This document shows positions 30,799-38,549 of a stretch of DNA of 64,000 bases, in pieces; within the stretch, counting starts at the first letter, position 1, and each line of letters starts with the position of its first letter. Under the pieces are notes generated by a model that saw only the letters and a list, made by a program, of their open reading frames with translations, searched no databases and was not told the origin of the DNA. The stretch is from Microbispora sp. H13382 (GTDB lineage: Bacteria > Actinomycetota > Actinomycetes > Streptosporangiales > Streptosporangiaceae), in assembly GCF_014161445.1 (NCBI RefSeq), contig NZ_JABBXA010000029.1, positions 24,856-88,855 on the forward strand, written 5' to 3'. Made by a program: the position numbers and the translations under genes.

Positions 30799-33564
30799 TC
30801 AGACGCCGGCGGGCATCGTCACCGTGGCCGTGACGGCCGTGCCGGCGCGCGCGGCGTCCAGCGCCCTGCGGGCGTAGGCGCGGACGTCGGCGTCGGAGTC
30901 GCCGAGAGCGCCGTGCAGGGCCGCGGCCACCTCGGCCCGCACCGCCCACGCGGACAGCGAGAGCACCGCGGCCTTGCGCACGTCGAGATGGGGGTCGGCC
31001 AGCGCCGCCACCAGCGGTTCCACCGCCAGGGCCGGATCGGCGGCGGCGAGTCCGCGCGCCGCGCCCACCCGCACCTGCCAGGCCGGATCGGCGAGAGCGC
31101 GTACGGCCGTCTCCGCGAAGACCGGCTCCCCCTGGAGAGCCCGGCCGAGCCCGGCGGACGCCTCCAGGGCCGCCGCCCGGACGAGCGGATCGGCGTCGGC
31201 GGCGAGCCGCGCGACGGCGGGGGCGCCGTCGGCCAGGCCGATGACACCGAGCCCTCTGGCCGCCCAGACGCGTACCTCGCGGTCCTCGTCGCCGGCCGCG
31301 AGCGCCACCCGCGCCGGGTCGTCGAGCGCGACCAGGCCCCTGACCGCCTCGATCCGCACCCGGGTGTCGGCGTCGGCGAGCGCCGCCTCGAACAACGCGG
31401 CGTCACCGAGGCGCAGCGCCCGCAGGACGTCCAGAACGGCCGCGCGAACGATCGGGTCCCCCGCTCCGCCCCGGCCCGCTTCCGTGTAGCCGGCGACGGC
31501 GCGGAGCGACGCCCCGAACCCGGCGGTCGCGGGCAGCACCTCCACGAGCTCCCGCAGGCCGGTCGCGGCGGCGCGCCGTACCGTGCCGTGCGAATCGGCG
31601 AGGGCCCGGGCCAGCGCGGTCTCCACACCCCGGGGCGCGGTCTCGGTCAGCGTCGCGACGGCCGCCCTGCGGACCTTGGGATCGGCGTCCTCCAGGTAGG
31701 GGGTGATCTGGTCCAGCGCCGGCTCGCCGTCGGCGAGCCGCAGGAGTTCGAGGATGCGCGGCGAGCGTCCGATCGCCTCCACCGCGAGCCGCCCGCCCGC
31801 CCTGCGCCGCGCCGGGCCCGCCGGGCCGTACGTCCCGACCAGGACGGGCTCGGCCGGGCGGGGGGCGAAGCCCTCGACGGGCACGAGGTACGGCTCGACC
31901 GGGCGCTTGACGAACTCCATCGCCCCGTCGGCGTTCTTGCGCAGGTTGAGGTGGTAGAGCCACTCGTCGTCGTCCCGCTCGGGCAGGTCGGCGCGCTCGT
32001 GGTAGAGGCCCCACCTGCTCTCCGTGCGGACCAGCGAGGACCTGGCGGCCATCTCCGCGCAGTCCCTGATGAACGTGACCTCGGCGCAGCGCATCAGCTC
32101 GTGCGGGGTCCTCGCGCCCATGGCGGCGATCTCCTCACGCATCCGCTCGAACGTCTCCAGGGCGATGTCCAGCTTCCTGGCGGTCTTCGGCGGGGCGACG
32201 TAGTCGTTGACGAACCGGCGTAGTTTGTATTCGACCTGCTGCTGCGGCGGGCCGTCCGGGTTGCGCAGCGGGCGATAGATCAGCTCGTGCGCCGCAAGGA
32301 TTTGGTCCTCCGGCAGGCTGCCGGCCGTACGGTGGTGCTCGGCGGCGTGGGCCCCGGCGAGGTCCCCGAAGACGAACGCCCCGATCATGTAGTTGTGCGG
32401 CACGCAGGCCAGGTCGCCCGCGGCGTACAGGCCGGGGACGGTGGTGGCGCCGTTTTCATCCACCCAGACGCCCGAGGCCGAGTGGCCGCCGCACAATCCG
32501 ATCTCGGAGATGTGCATCTCGACGTCGTGGGTCCGGTAGTCGTGCCCGCGTCCCGCGTGGAAGGTGCCCCGGGTGGGGCGCTCGGTGGTGTGCAGGATGT
32601 TCTCGAGCGCGGTGAGCGTCTCGTCGGGCAGGTGGCTGGTCTTGAGGTAGATCGGGCCGCGGGCCGACCCGATCTCCCTCGCCACCTCGGCCATCATCTG
32701 GCCCGACCAGTAGTCGCAGTCGACGAACCGCTCCCCCTCGGCGTTGACCTGGTAACCCCCGAACGGATTGGCGACGTACGCGCAGGCGGGGCCGTTGTAG
32801 TCCTTGATCAGCGGGTTGATCTGGAAGCACTCGATGCCGCTGAGCTCCGCGCCCGCGTGGTAGGCCATCGCGTACCCGTCCCCGGCGTTGGTCGGGTTCT
32901 CGTACGTGCCGTACAGGTAGCCGCTGGCGGGCAGGCCGAGCCGTCCGCACGCGCCGGTGGCGAGGATCACGGCGCCGGCGGCGACCGTGACGAAGCGGCC
33001 CGATCGGGTGTCGAAGCCGGCGACGCCGACGGCCCGGCCCCCGCTCGTCAGCACACGGACCGGCATCACCCGGTTCTCGATGCGCACCTTCTCGCGGATG
33101 TCGCGGCGGCGCAGCACGCGGTAGAGGACCTTCTTGACGTCCTTGCCCTCCGGCATGGGCAGGACGTAGCTGCCCGACCGGTGGACCCGGCGCACCGCGT
33201 ACTCGCCGTGCTCGTCCTTCTCGAACTTCACGCCGTAGCGTTCCAGCCGCCGCACCATGTCGTAGCCGCGTGTGGCCGTCTGGTGGACCGTGCGCTGGTT
33301 GACCACTCCGTCGTTGGCCCTGGTGATCTCGGCGACGTAGTCCTCGGGGGTGGCCCTGCCGGGGATGACCGCGTTGTTCACGCCGTCCATGCCCATCGCC
33401 AGCGCGCCGCTGTGCCGCACGTGCGCCTTTTCCAGCAGGATCACGTCGGCGCCGCGCTCGGCGGCGGTGATCGCGGCCATGGTCCCGGCGGTGCCGCCGC
33501 CGACCACCAGGACCTCGCATTCCAGATGCGTACGGTCCGCGGGGGAAGGGATGTCCACTTTCAC
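30799..33564 (-). CDS. AprA-like FAD flavoprotein fused to HEAT repeats
   Basis: 921 aa. Residues 15-590 form a fumarate-reductase/succinate-dehydrogenase/APS-reductase-type flavoprotein: VLVVGGGTAGTMAAITAAERG, HSGALAMGMDGVNNAVIPG near residue 53, ILATGACGRLG, and PGLYAAGDLACVPHNYMIGAFVFGDLAGAHA near 385. It pairs with a two-cluster ferredoxin in the same operon, as AprA pairs with AprB. From about residue 600 to 905 are some nine HEAT-type helical repeats (DADPKVRRAAVATL, DSHGTVRRAAATGL, DADTRVRIEAVRGL, DPHLDVRKAAVLSL). That fusion is unlike dissimilatory AprA. ATG overlaps the ABC ATPase stop (ATGA). Likely an oxidoreductase acting on an imported sulfur compound or sulfite; reaction unproven. 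Confidence 0.82.
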   Translation of the reverse strand: MKVDIPSPADRTHLECEVLVVGGGTAGTMAAITAAERGADVILLEKAHVRHSGALAMGMDGVNNAVIPGRATPEDYVAEITRANDGVVNQRTVHQTATRGYDMVRRLERYGVKFEKDEHGEYAVRRVHRSGSYVLPMPEGKDVKKVLYRVLRRRDIREKVRIENRVMPVRVLTSGGRAVGVAGFDTRSGRFVTVAAGAVILATGACGRLGLPASGYLYGTYENPTNAGDGYAMAYHAGAELSGIECFQINPLIKDYNGPACAYVANPFGGYQVNAEGERFVDCDYWSGQMMAEVAREIGSARGPIYLKTSHLPDETLTALENILHTTERPTRGTFHAGRGHDYRTHDVEMHISEIGLCGGHSASGVWVDENGATTVPGLYAAGDLACVPHNYMIGAFVFGDLAGAHAAEHHRTAGSLPEDQILAAHELIYRPLRNPDGPPQQQVEYKLRRFVNDYVAPPKTARKLDIALETFERMREEIAAMGARTPHELMRCAEVTFIRDCAEMAARSSLVRTESRWGLYHERADLPERDDDEWLYHLNLRKNADGAMEFVKRPVEPYLVPVEGFAPRPAEPVLVGTYGPAGPARRRAGGRLAVEAIGRSPRILELLRLADGEPALDQITPYLEDADPKVRRAAVATLTETAPRGVETALARALADSHGTVRRAAATGLRELVEVLPATAGFGASLRAVAGYTEAGRGGAGDPIVRAAVLDVLRALRLGDAALFEAALADADTRVRIEAVRGLVALDDPARVALAAGDEDREVRVWAARGLGVIGLADGAPAVARLAADADPLVRAAALEASAGLGRALQGEPVFAETAVRALADPAWQVRVGAARGLAAADPALAVEPLVAALADPHLDVRKAAVLSLSAWAVRAEVAAALHGALGDSDADVRAYARRALDAARAGTAVTATVTMPAGV

Positions 33565-34334
33565 AGCTCCTCGATGATGTGGGCGCGCAGTTCGGCGCGG
33601 TCGACGTCGGGGGTGCGCGGCTCCGGCACGCGCAGGATGGTCGCGATGCCGCCGTGTCCGCCGCTGTGTCCGCCGCGATGTCCGAGCACGACGACCCTGT
33701 CCGCGAGCAGCAGCGCCTCGTCCACGTCGTGGGTGACGAAGACGACCGTGGCGAGGGTGTCGCGGAGCACGTCCAGCAGCAGGCGCTGCATCTCACCCCG
33801 GGTCTGCGCGTCCAGCGCGCCGAAGGGCTCGTCCATGAGCACGGCGCGCGGCGCGCCCGCCAGGGACCTGGCGAGCTGCACGCGCTGCCGCATGCCTCCG
33901 GACAGCTCCCGGGGCAGCCGGTCCTCGCAGCCGGCGAGGCCGACGCGGGCGATCCAGCTCTCGGCGGCCGCCCTGCGCTCCCTCCTCGGCACGCCGCGGA
34001 TGCGAAGCGGCAGCTCGACGTTGCGCCGGACCGTGCGCCAGGGCAGCAACGCGTCGTCCTGGAAGACCATCGCCCGGCCGGGCGACGGCCCGGTGACCGG
34101 CACGCCCTGGGCCAGGACCCGGCCGGCCCGCGGCGCCAGCAGCCCCGCGATCGCCCGCAGGACGGTGGACTTGCCCGATCCGGACGGACCGACGATCACC
34201 AGGACCTCGCCGGGGGCGATGTCGAGGTGCAGGCCGTCCAGCACGGCGTGCCGCCCGTAGCCGAGCGACACGCCCTCCAGCCGGATGGCGAGCCCGGCGT
34301 CCGCGCGTGCGGTCTCCATGGCGGGAGCGCTCAT
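33561..34334 (-). CDS. ABC ATPase, nitrate/sulfonate/taurine type
   Basis: 257 aa SsuB/TauB-like: Walker A GPSGSGKSTVLRAIAG, Q-loop VFQDDALLPWRTV, signature LSGGMRQRVQLARSL, Walker B AVLMDEPFGALDAQT, VTHDVDEALLLADRVVVLG. The DALLPWRTVxxNV stretch is typical of sulfonate and nitrate importers. A His/Gly-rich insert (HRGGHSGGHGG) sits near the C-terminus and could bind metal. Start ATG 34334 overlaps the permease stop. Confidence 0.92.
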   Translation of the reverse strand: MSAPAMETARADAGLAIRLEGVSLGYGRHAVLDGLHLDIAPGEVLVIVGPSGSGKSTVLRAIAGLLAPRAGRVLAQGVPVTGPSPGRAMVFQDDALLPWRTVRRNVELPLRIRGVPRRERRAAAESWIARVGLAGCEDRLPRELSGGMRQRVQLARSLAGAPRAVLMDEPFGALDAQTRGEMQRLLLDVLRDTLATVVFVTHDVDEALLLADRVVVLGHRGGHSGGHGGIATILRVPEPRTPDVDRAELRAHIIEEL

Positions 34335-35203
34335 CGGGCGGTCCCTTCCCCGCGCGGCAGCCACCGGGTGAGGCGCCGGCCGAGCAGTTCGACGGAGGCC
34401 GAGGTGACCCAGCCGAGCACGCCGATCGACGCCATGCCGACGAGCACCGCCGGGTAGTCGACCACGGTGTAGGCGTGCCAGGTCCGGTAGCCCACGCCGA
34501 ACTCCCCGGAGATCATCTCGGCGGAGATCACGCATATCCAGGCGACGCCCATGCCGACCGACAGGCCGCCGAAGACGCCCGGCAGCGTGCCCGGGAGGAC
34601 GACGTTCCACAGCACGTGCGCGCGCCCGCCGCCCATGGTGCGGACCGCGTCCTCCCACAGCGTCGGCAGCGCGCGTACGGCGTGCCGCGTGCTCACCATG
34701 ATCGGGAAGAACGCCGCGGCGAACGTGATGAACACGATGCCCTGCTCGTCGGTGGGGAACACCAGGATCGCGATCGGGACGAGGGCGATCGCCGGGATCG
34801 GCCGGACGACCTCGACGGACGGCAGCAGCACGTCGCCGATCCACCGGGACCGCGCGACCAGGACGCCCAGGGCGATGCCGGCGACGGCCGCCAGCGCGAA
34901 CCCGGTGAGGATGCGGATCATGCTCTGGGCCAGGTCGAGGTAGTAGATCCGGGTGCCCAGCTGCCGGCCGAACTCCGCCGCGACCTCGGCGGGCGAGGGC
35001 AGCCGGTCGAACCGCAGTCCGACGCGGGCGTCCACGGTCGTCAGCCACTGCCACAGCGCGACGACGATCGCCAGGGAGCCGAGCCTGACCGCCCACGCGC
35101 GCAGGCCGGCCGCCGTTCTCGTCCGGGCCGTCCGCACCGCCGGGGCGTCCGGGGTTCCGGCGGCGGCGGGGGCGAGCGTCGCGTCCAAGGCCGGAGTGCT
35201 CAT
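34331..35203 (-). CDS. ABC permease, nitrate/sulfonate/taurine type
   Basis: 290 aa SsuC/TauC-like permease: one helix at 40-55, PSPAEVAAEFG, LDLAQSMIRILTGFALAAVAGIALGVLVARS, VEVVRPIPAIALVPIAILVF near 130 and the EAA loop LPTLWEDAVRTMGGGRAHVLWNVVLPGTLPGVFGGL near 180. Start ATG 35203 overlaps the binding-protein stop by 4 nt. Confidence 0.92.
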   Translation of the reverse strand: MSTPALDATLAPAAAGTPDAPAVRTARTRTAAGLRAWAVRLGSLAIVVALWQWLTTVDARVGLRFDRLPSPAEVAAEFGRQLGTRIYYLDLAQSMIRILTGFALAAVAGIALGVLVARSRWIGDVLLPSVEVVRPIPAIALVPIAILVFPTDEQGIVFITFAAAFFPIMVSTRHAVRALPTLWEDAVRTMGGGRAHVLWNVVLPGTLPGVFGGLSVGMGVAWICVISAEMISGEFGVGYRTWHAYTVVDYPAVLVGMASIGVLGWVTSASVELLGRRLTRWLPRGEGTAR

Positions 35204-36633
35204 CGCGACGTACCTCCCGCCGCCGCCTTCAGCGCCCCCGCTGCGGCCTTCAGCGCCTCGTCGTAGCCGACGATCTCGGCCTTGGGATGCTCCTTCACGT
35301 ACGCCTGCGCGCCGTCCCCGGTGGTGAAGGGCTTGAACCGGTCGTCCTCGCCCGCCGACGGGTCGCGCACCCAGACGGACCTGTCCGCGAACCAGTGCGT
35401 CCCCGTGGCCGCGTCGGGCACGTAGGCGGCCCGTACGGCCTTGCCGCCGGAGACGGCGGCGGCGACCTGGCGCAGCAGGCAGGCGGGGGTGGCCGCGGGG
35501 CGCAGCCGGTCCTCCCCGGCCAGCCAGACCTCGCCCGCCTTCGCCGGGTCGCCCACGGCGGTCCCGCAGGCCTCGTCGGTCCCGCCGATCTTCGCGGCGT
35601 TGGCGGTGCTCGCGGTGTCGGCGTCGTAGGAGGCGCCGTACGCCTTCCTGAGGTAGGAGTCGTTGGCGAACCTCGCCACGTCGACGCCGGCGAAATCGGT
35701 GCCGATCGACTTGAGGTACTTCTGGTCGTGGTCGAGGGCGGCCAGCAGCCGCGGCTTCATCGTGACGTCGAACGACGCGATGCCGTCGCGGCCGTTGTAG
35801 AGGTAGACGACCTCGGCCGGCAGGCCGGTGGCTTCGGCGACCGCCTCGGCGGCCTCGACGGGATGCTCGTGCAGGTACCTCGTCGCGTCGATCTGCGCCT
35901 GCAGGAACGCCTGGACGACGTCCGGGTGCTCCTTCGCGTACGCCTGCCGTACGACGACGCCGTGGAACGTCGGCACGTCGAGCGCCGAGCCGTCGTAGAC
36001 GAGGCGGGCCTGGTTCCGGAAGACGAGCAGCCCCGGCCAGGCCACGAACTGGGCGTATCCCTGCACGTTGCCCGACTGCAGCGCAGACGCGCCGACCGGC
36101 GGCTGCTGGTTGACGACCTCCACGTCGGTCGCGGGGTCGAGCCCGGCCCGTTCCAGAGCCTGGACGAGCGTGCCGTGACCGGCCGACCCGGAGCTGGCGG
36201 AGACCTTCTTTCCCTTCAGGCCGGCCAGCGTCCGCACGTCCGACGACGGGGCGACGACCACCGAGTTCAGCCCGCCGCGCAGGTTGTAGCCGGTCACCGA
36301 GACGAGCTCGGTCCGCGCGGCGGCCACGCCCTGGGTGCGGGATGCGTTGATGAGGAGCGGGTAGTCGCCCATCGACCCGATGTCGATCTTCCCGGCCACC
36401 ATCTTGGCGGTGATGGGGGCGCCGGTGTCGTAGTCCTGCCACTCGACCCGGTACCCGTCGCCGAGCCGCTTTTCGAGGTAGCCGAGACCGCGCAGCAGCG
36501 TCCCCGCCGTCACGGTGTTGATGGTCTTCGACTGGTATCCGACGACGACCGTCTGCCTGCCGTCGTCGGCGCCGGCGGAGACGGAGCACCCCGCCGCGGC
36601 CAGCAGCGCCACGGCGGCGATGAGCTTACGCAT
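35200..36633 (-). CDS. Sulfonate-type binding lipoprotein fused to a NosL-like domain
   Basis: 477 aa. Lipoprotein signal (LLAAAGC, Cys about 16). Residues 28-330 are an NMT1/SsuA-like binding domain (VVVGYQSKTINTVTAGTLLRGLGYLEKRLGDGY; GDYPLLINASR; LKGKKVSASSGSAGHGTLVQAL). From about 354 to 465 is a second module resembling NosL: DEACGTAVGD with Cys356 (CGM-like), TPACLLRQVAAAV with Cys385, AAYVPDAATGTHWFADRSVWV, and FKPFTTGDGAQAYVKEHPKAEIVGYDEAL. NosL proteins bind copper through a CGM motif. The fusion is unusual for an ABC receptor and may scavenge metal or handle a thiol ligand. Length exceeds the usual 320-350 aa of SsuA by this domain. Confidence 0.82.
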   Translation of the reverse strand: MRKLIAAVALLAAAGCSVSAGADDGRQTVVVGYQSKTINTVTAGTLLRGLGYLEKRLGDGYRVEWQDYDTGAPITAKMVAGKIDIGSMGDYPLLINASRTQGVAAARTELVSVTGYNLRGGLNSVVVAPSSDVRTLAGLKGKKVSASSGSAGHGTLVQALERAGLDPATDVEVVNQQPPVGASALQSGNVQGYAQFVAWPGLLVFRNQARLVYDGSALDVPTFHGVVVRQAYAKEHPDVVQAFLQAQIDATRYLHEHPVEAAEAVAEATGLPAEVVYLYNGRDGIASFDVTMKPRLLAALDHDQKYLKSIGTDFAGVDVARFANDSYLRKAYGASYDADTASTANAAKIGGTDEACGTAVGDPAKAGEVWLAGEDRLRPAATPACLLRQVAAAVSGGKAVRAAYVPDAATGTHWFADRSVWVRDPSAGEDDRFKPFTTGDGAQAYVKEHPKAEIVGYDEALKAAAGALKAAAGGTSR

Positions 36634-36646
36634 GGGGAGTGTCCTT

Positions 36647-36874
36647 CTATCGGAGCAGGTAGGGGATGTTCACCGTGACGGCGTCGGCGGGGCACCGGTC
36701 GGCGCAGGGGCCGCAGTACCAGCACTCGTCCACGTGCATGTACGCCTTGCCGCTGACCTCGTGGATGGCCAGCGAGTCGAGCGGGCACACGTCCACGCAC
36801 AGCGTGCAGCCCTCGATGCACAGCGACTCGTCGATCGTCACGGGCACGTCGACGCGGCTATTGACCAGGGTCAT
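36647..36874 (-). CDS. Two-cluster 4Fe-4S ferredoxin, AprB-like
   Basis: 75 aa with two cluster motifs, CIEGCTLCVDVCP (first) and ECWYCGPCADRCP (second), the latter very like the CWECYSCVKICP element of APS reductase beta subunits. It is in an operon with the AprA-like flavoprotein and should pass electrons to or from it. Start ATG 36874 with GGAGG 7 nt upstream; it overlaps the 3' end of gntR by 17 nt. A GTG/ATG eight codons earlier is possible but lacks the RBS. Confidence 0.88.
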   Translation of the reverse strand: MTLVNSRVDVPVTIDESLCIEGCTLCVDVCPLDSLAIHEVSGKAYMHVDECWYCGPCADRCPADAVTVNIPYLLR

Positions 36875-37607
36875 CGGTGTTCCTCCAGAGATGGCCACGC
36901 ATGGTGAGGCGGTCGCCGCGGAACCTGACGAACTCCAGGTCGACCGGGCGGCCGTCGGACAGATGGGTGAGGCGCTCGACCATCAGCAGCGCCGCGCCGC
37001 GCGGCGCGTCGAGGACGGCCGCGGTGTGGGGGTCGGCGTTCACGGCCTCGATCGTCAGCTCGGCCACGCCGAGCGGCTGGCCGGCGATCCGTTCCAGCAG
37101 CACGAACACGTCGTTGTGCACGAGGTCGGCGTCGAAGAGCGGCTCCCCCACCTCGCGGACGAGGTAGGTCAGGTCGAGCGAGAGCGGCAGGCCGTTGAGC
37201 CGGCGCAGCCGCTCCACGTAGACGACGTCCTCCCCCGGCGGCAGGCCGAGCCGCCCCCGCACGGCGGCCGGAGGCGGGATCAGCCCCATCGCGCGGACCT
37301 CGTTGGTCACCTCGCCGTGCTCCCGGAGGGTCTCGGCGAGGCCGAGCAGCCGGTGCAGGCCGTGCGGGTACTTCTCCGCGGCGACGGTGGTGCCGACGCC
37401 CGGGCACCGCTCGATGAGGCCCTCGTCACGCAGCAGGTCCAGGGCGTCCCTGATCGTGTTGCGCGAGGTCCCGAACTCCCGCGCGAGGGCGGACTCCAGC
37501 GGTAGGTGACCACCGCCGAAGCCGCCGTGCACGACCTCCCGCCGCAGCAGGTCGGCGACCTGGCGGGCCCTGTCCGCCCGGCGCCGTCTCGCGTCCGCCA
37601 ACTCCAT
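36858..37607 (-). CDS. GntR family regulator with UTRA domain, candidate island regulator
   Basis: 249 aa. N-terminal GntR winged helix (LPLESALAREFGTSRNTIRDALDLLRDEGLIERCPGVGTTV about 36-76), then a UTRA ligand domain (VVYVERLRRLNGLPLSLDLTYLVREV, NDVFVLLERIAGQPLGVAELTIEAVNADPHTAAVLDAPRGAALLMVERLTH), i.e. HutC/FarR type. First gene of gntR-ferredoxin-SBP-permease-ATPase-flavoprotein, all on one strand with overlaps. A CCTAC-N7-GTAGG palindrome sits 11 bp upstream of its ATG, fitting autoregulation, and the same site occurs at other operons of the island. Ligand probably an organosulfur compound or metabolite (inference). Confidence 0.88.
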   Translation of the reverse strand: MELADARRRRADRARQVADLLRREVVHGGFGGGHLPLESALAREFGTSRNTIRDALDLLRDEGLIERCPGVGTTVAAEKYPHGLHRLLGLAETLREHGEVTNEVRAMGLIPPPAAVRGRLGLPPGEDVVYVERLRRLNGLPLSLDLTYLVREVGEPLFDADLVHNDVFVLLERIAGQPLGVAELTIEAVNADPHTAAVLDAPRGAALLMVERLTHLSDGRPVDLEFVRFRGDRLTMRGHLWRNTDDPGQ

Positions 37608-37617
37608 GAGGCGTAAG

Positions 37618-37634
37618 CCTACTGTTCAGGTAGG
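37618..37634. promoter_or_regulatory. GntR operator, CCTAC-N7-GTAGG (site F)
   Basis: Perfect CCTAC (37618-37622), 7-nt spacer, GTAGG (37630-37634), then AATATG, directly upstream of gntR. Same spacing as site A at 10.5 kb. The remaining gap up to 37830 holds no gene I can support. Confidence 0.65.
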
Positions 37635-37830
37635 AATATGCGGATAACGACGCGATTACGCCACCCCGGCGGATCGCGTCACCGTCGTGAGCTGCGGTTC
37701 CACCGGGAGACCGCCGACAACCGCCACCCCGGGAAGCGGTGACGGAGGTGGGCGGGCTGGACCACCCGCGCCGGCTCAGGCTCGGCGGCACGCGTGTGCC
37801 CCCGGGCAGGCTCGTCGAGCCTGCCAGAAG

Positions 37831-38472
37831 TCACCGCTGCCGGGTCAGCTGCCGCAGTCCGTTCCGCAGCAGCGCGAACGCGTGTTCCGCGTCGGCCACC
37901 GCACCCGCGTAGCGCTCGTCGGCGGGCTCCCCGTACGCCAGGCGTTCGGCGTTGTCCTGCGCCAGCGCCCAGTGGACCGCGACGATCTGGGCGGCGGCCA
38001 GCCGCGCCGTGAGCTCCGGGACGTCCGCCGTCTCCTGCAACGCCTGGGCGAGTGCGCGTTCGGCGCCGCTCTTGAACCGCTCCATCCGGGCCACCAGCGA
38101 GGAGGTGTCGAGGATCATCCGGTGGAGCTTCCGCACCTGGGGCGCGTCGTTGAGCCCGGTGATCGGGTCCCGCTCGCGCAGTCCGTCGAGGAAGTGCTCA
38201 CGCAGCGCGGTCAGCGGGGCGGTGCGCGGCGGGCGGGCCCGCACGACGCGTGCCATCTCGGTCTCGTGGTCGGCGAGGCGATGCACCACGAGGTCTTCCT
38301 TCGCCGGGAAGTAGGCGAACAGCGTGCGTTTGGACACCTCGGCCGCCTCGGCCACCTGCGCCACCGAGACCTGGTTGAAGCCGTGTTCGAGGAACAGCGC
38401 GATCGCGGCCTCGGAGATCGCCGCGTGGGTACGCCGCTTCTTCCGTTCCCGCAGCCCCGGCTTGCCGTCCAC
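37831..38472 (-). CDS. TetR family transcriptional regulator
   Basis: 213 aa. TetR helix-turn-helix AAIALFLEHGFNQVSVAQVAEAAEVSKRTLFAYFPAKEDLV near residues 20-62, then a helical ligand domain of the MftR/AcrR-like C-terminal type (TARLAAAQIVAVHWALAQDNAERL). Start placed at GTG 38472 just before the DGKPGLRERKKRR leader; the frame is open 18 codons further up into the divergent promoter. Divergent from a FAD hydroxylase, with a CAGGGATATTCCTG palindrome between them, so it likely represses that gene. Confidence 0.87.
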   Translation of the reverse strand: MDGKPGLRERKKRRTHAAISEAAIALFLEHGFNQVSVAQVAEAAEVSKRTLFAYFPAKEDLVVHRLADHETEMARVVRARPPRTAPLTALREHFLDGLRERDPITGLNDAPQVRKLHRMILDTSSLVARMERFKSGAERALAQALQETADVPELTARLAAAQIVAVHWALAQDNAERLAYGEPADERYAGAVADAEHAFALLRNGLRQLTRQR

Positions 38473-38498
38473 GACGTCACCGTAGCAGGGTGTTGCCC

Positions 38499-38525
38499 CA
38501 GGGATATTCCTGCACCCGGTATACA
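38499..38525 (+). promoter_or_regulatory. TetR operator candidate and hydroxylase -10 box
   Basis: CAGGGATATTCCTG (38499-38512), a near-perfect 14-bp palindrome, followed by TATACA (38520-38525) as a possible -10 hexamer 24 bp before the hydroxylase ATG. A bound TetR dimer would cover the -35 region. Confidence 0.5.
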
Positions 38526-38549
38526 TTTACCCCGAGGCGAAATGGAGTG

